Shown here: piece by piece, positions 6,311-6,649 of the stretch
Position numbering within the stretch: position 1 is the stretch's first letter
Layout of the letters: every line of letters starts with the position of its first letter
NCBI GenBank assembly: GCA_964486555.1
Contig: CAZANP010000080.1
Location: 1 to 6,649 of the forward strand
DNA from: 4484-232 sp964486555
GTDB lineage: Bacteria > Thermotogota > Thermotogae > Thermotogales > Thermotogaceae
Direction of reading: 5' to 3'
DNA: 6,649 nt
The notes under the pieces: model-generated
The model's database searches: none
What the model saw: only the letters and a program-made list of their open reading frames with translations
What the model was told of the DNA's origin: nothing
Program-made: the position numbers and the translations under genes

Positions 6311-6649
6311 GTGTTTCTCGAAAGAGACGGGTTAAGGGTAAGGTACGAAATCTTAGGAGAAGGGAAAGATGTCGTTTTCTTTCTCAACGGTATCTTCATG
6401 AGATATGAGAGTTGGTACAACATCGTCTCTGATCTTTCCAAAGACTTCAAAGTAGTTCTTCACGATTTCAAATGCCAGTGGTTCTCGGATTGTCCAGATG
6501 ATGTGAGTTTCGATGAGCATTGTGATGATATCATCGCTCTCATGGATCACCTCAGCGTTGAGAAGGCCCATATTGTCGGAACATCATATGGGGGGGAAGT
6601 GGGGATCCTCTTTGCCAGTAAGCACATCGAAAGAGTGAAAAGCCTGACA
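6311..6649 (+). CDS. Second alpha/beta hydrolase, N-terminal part (3'-truncated by window)
   Basis: From GTG 6311 there are 113 codons open to the window end, starting MFLERDGLRVRYEILGEGKD. The start follows the KAS III-like stop by 4 bases, with AGGTGGTGA (6298-6306) as ribosome site. The visible half of the fold has strand-turn VVFFLNGIFMRYESW (21-35), VVLHDFKCQWFSD (48-60), an EH..DII.LMDHL helix (69-81) and nucleophile elbow IVGTSYGGEVG (88-98) with Ser92. The catalytic acid and His lie beyond the window. It differs from the LivM-fused hydrolase: LNG replaces the HG oxyanion motif, and the usual D-x-x-G-x-G turn is replaced by HDFKCQWFSD. The window portion has three Cys (55, 61, 71). This is a different subfamily and not a recent duplicate, so it probably performs a separate step. 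Substrate unknown. Confidence 0.87.
   Translation, partial: MFLERDGLRVRYEILGEGKDVVFFLNGIFMRYESWYNIVSDLSKDFKVVLHDFKCQWFSDCPDDVSFDEHCDDIIALMDHLSVEKAHIVGTSYGGEVGILFASKHIERVKSLT

Overview
The window is a single-strand, tightly packed stretch of one operon from a bacterium that looks like a hyperthermophile of the Thermotogales (Thermotoga or a close relative). The signs are nearly exclusive AGA/AGG arginine codons, frequent ATA isoleucine, strong GGAGGTG-type ribosome sites, charged and Lys/Glu-rich proteins, and almost no intergenic DNA. The lineage is an inference from style; nothing in the window proves it.

Layout, all on the + strand. (1) The last 17 codons of a short-chain dehydrogenase/reductase (2-55). 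(2) A secreted type-I periplasmic solute-binding protein (78-1244). (3) A strong 11-bp hairpin overlapping its stop codon (1239-1263). (4) Two ABC ATPases, LivG (1282-2055) and LivF (about 2039-2737). (5) The permease LivH (2741-3619). (6) A 568-residue protein fusing a complete LivM permease (residues 1 to about 290) to a complete alpha/beta-hydrolase domain (about 316-568) (3616-5322). (7) A ketoacyl-ACP synthase III-like protein that keeps the active-site Cys but has lost the catalytic His and Asn (5323-6306). (8) The first 113 residues of a second, divergent alpha/beta hydrolase running off the end (6311-6649). Genes abut or overlap throughout and most have their Shine-Dalgarno inside the upstream gene, so translation is probably coupled. 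No promoter or intrinsic terminator is visible, and no gene-free stretch exceeds 40 bases. No RNA gene, mobile element or CRISPR array was seen.

Function. The five transporter parts form a full hydrophobic/branched-chain amino acid (LIV/HAAT) family ABC importer. Its companions are not amino-acid enzymes but an oxidoreductase, a KAS III-like thiolase-fold acyl enzyme and two hydrolases. The best inference is a catabolic or salvage system for an imported ester, ketone, lactone or acyl-type compound. The first hydrolase would be tethered to the cytoplasmic face of the importer, so that substrate may be processed as it enters. The substrate cannot be told from sequence. The permease-hydrolase fusion and the KAS III-like protein with a stripped active site are the two most unusual features.
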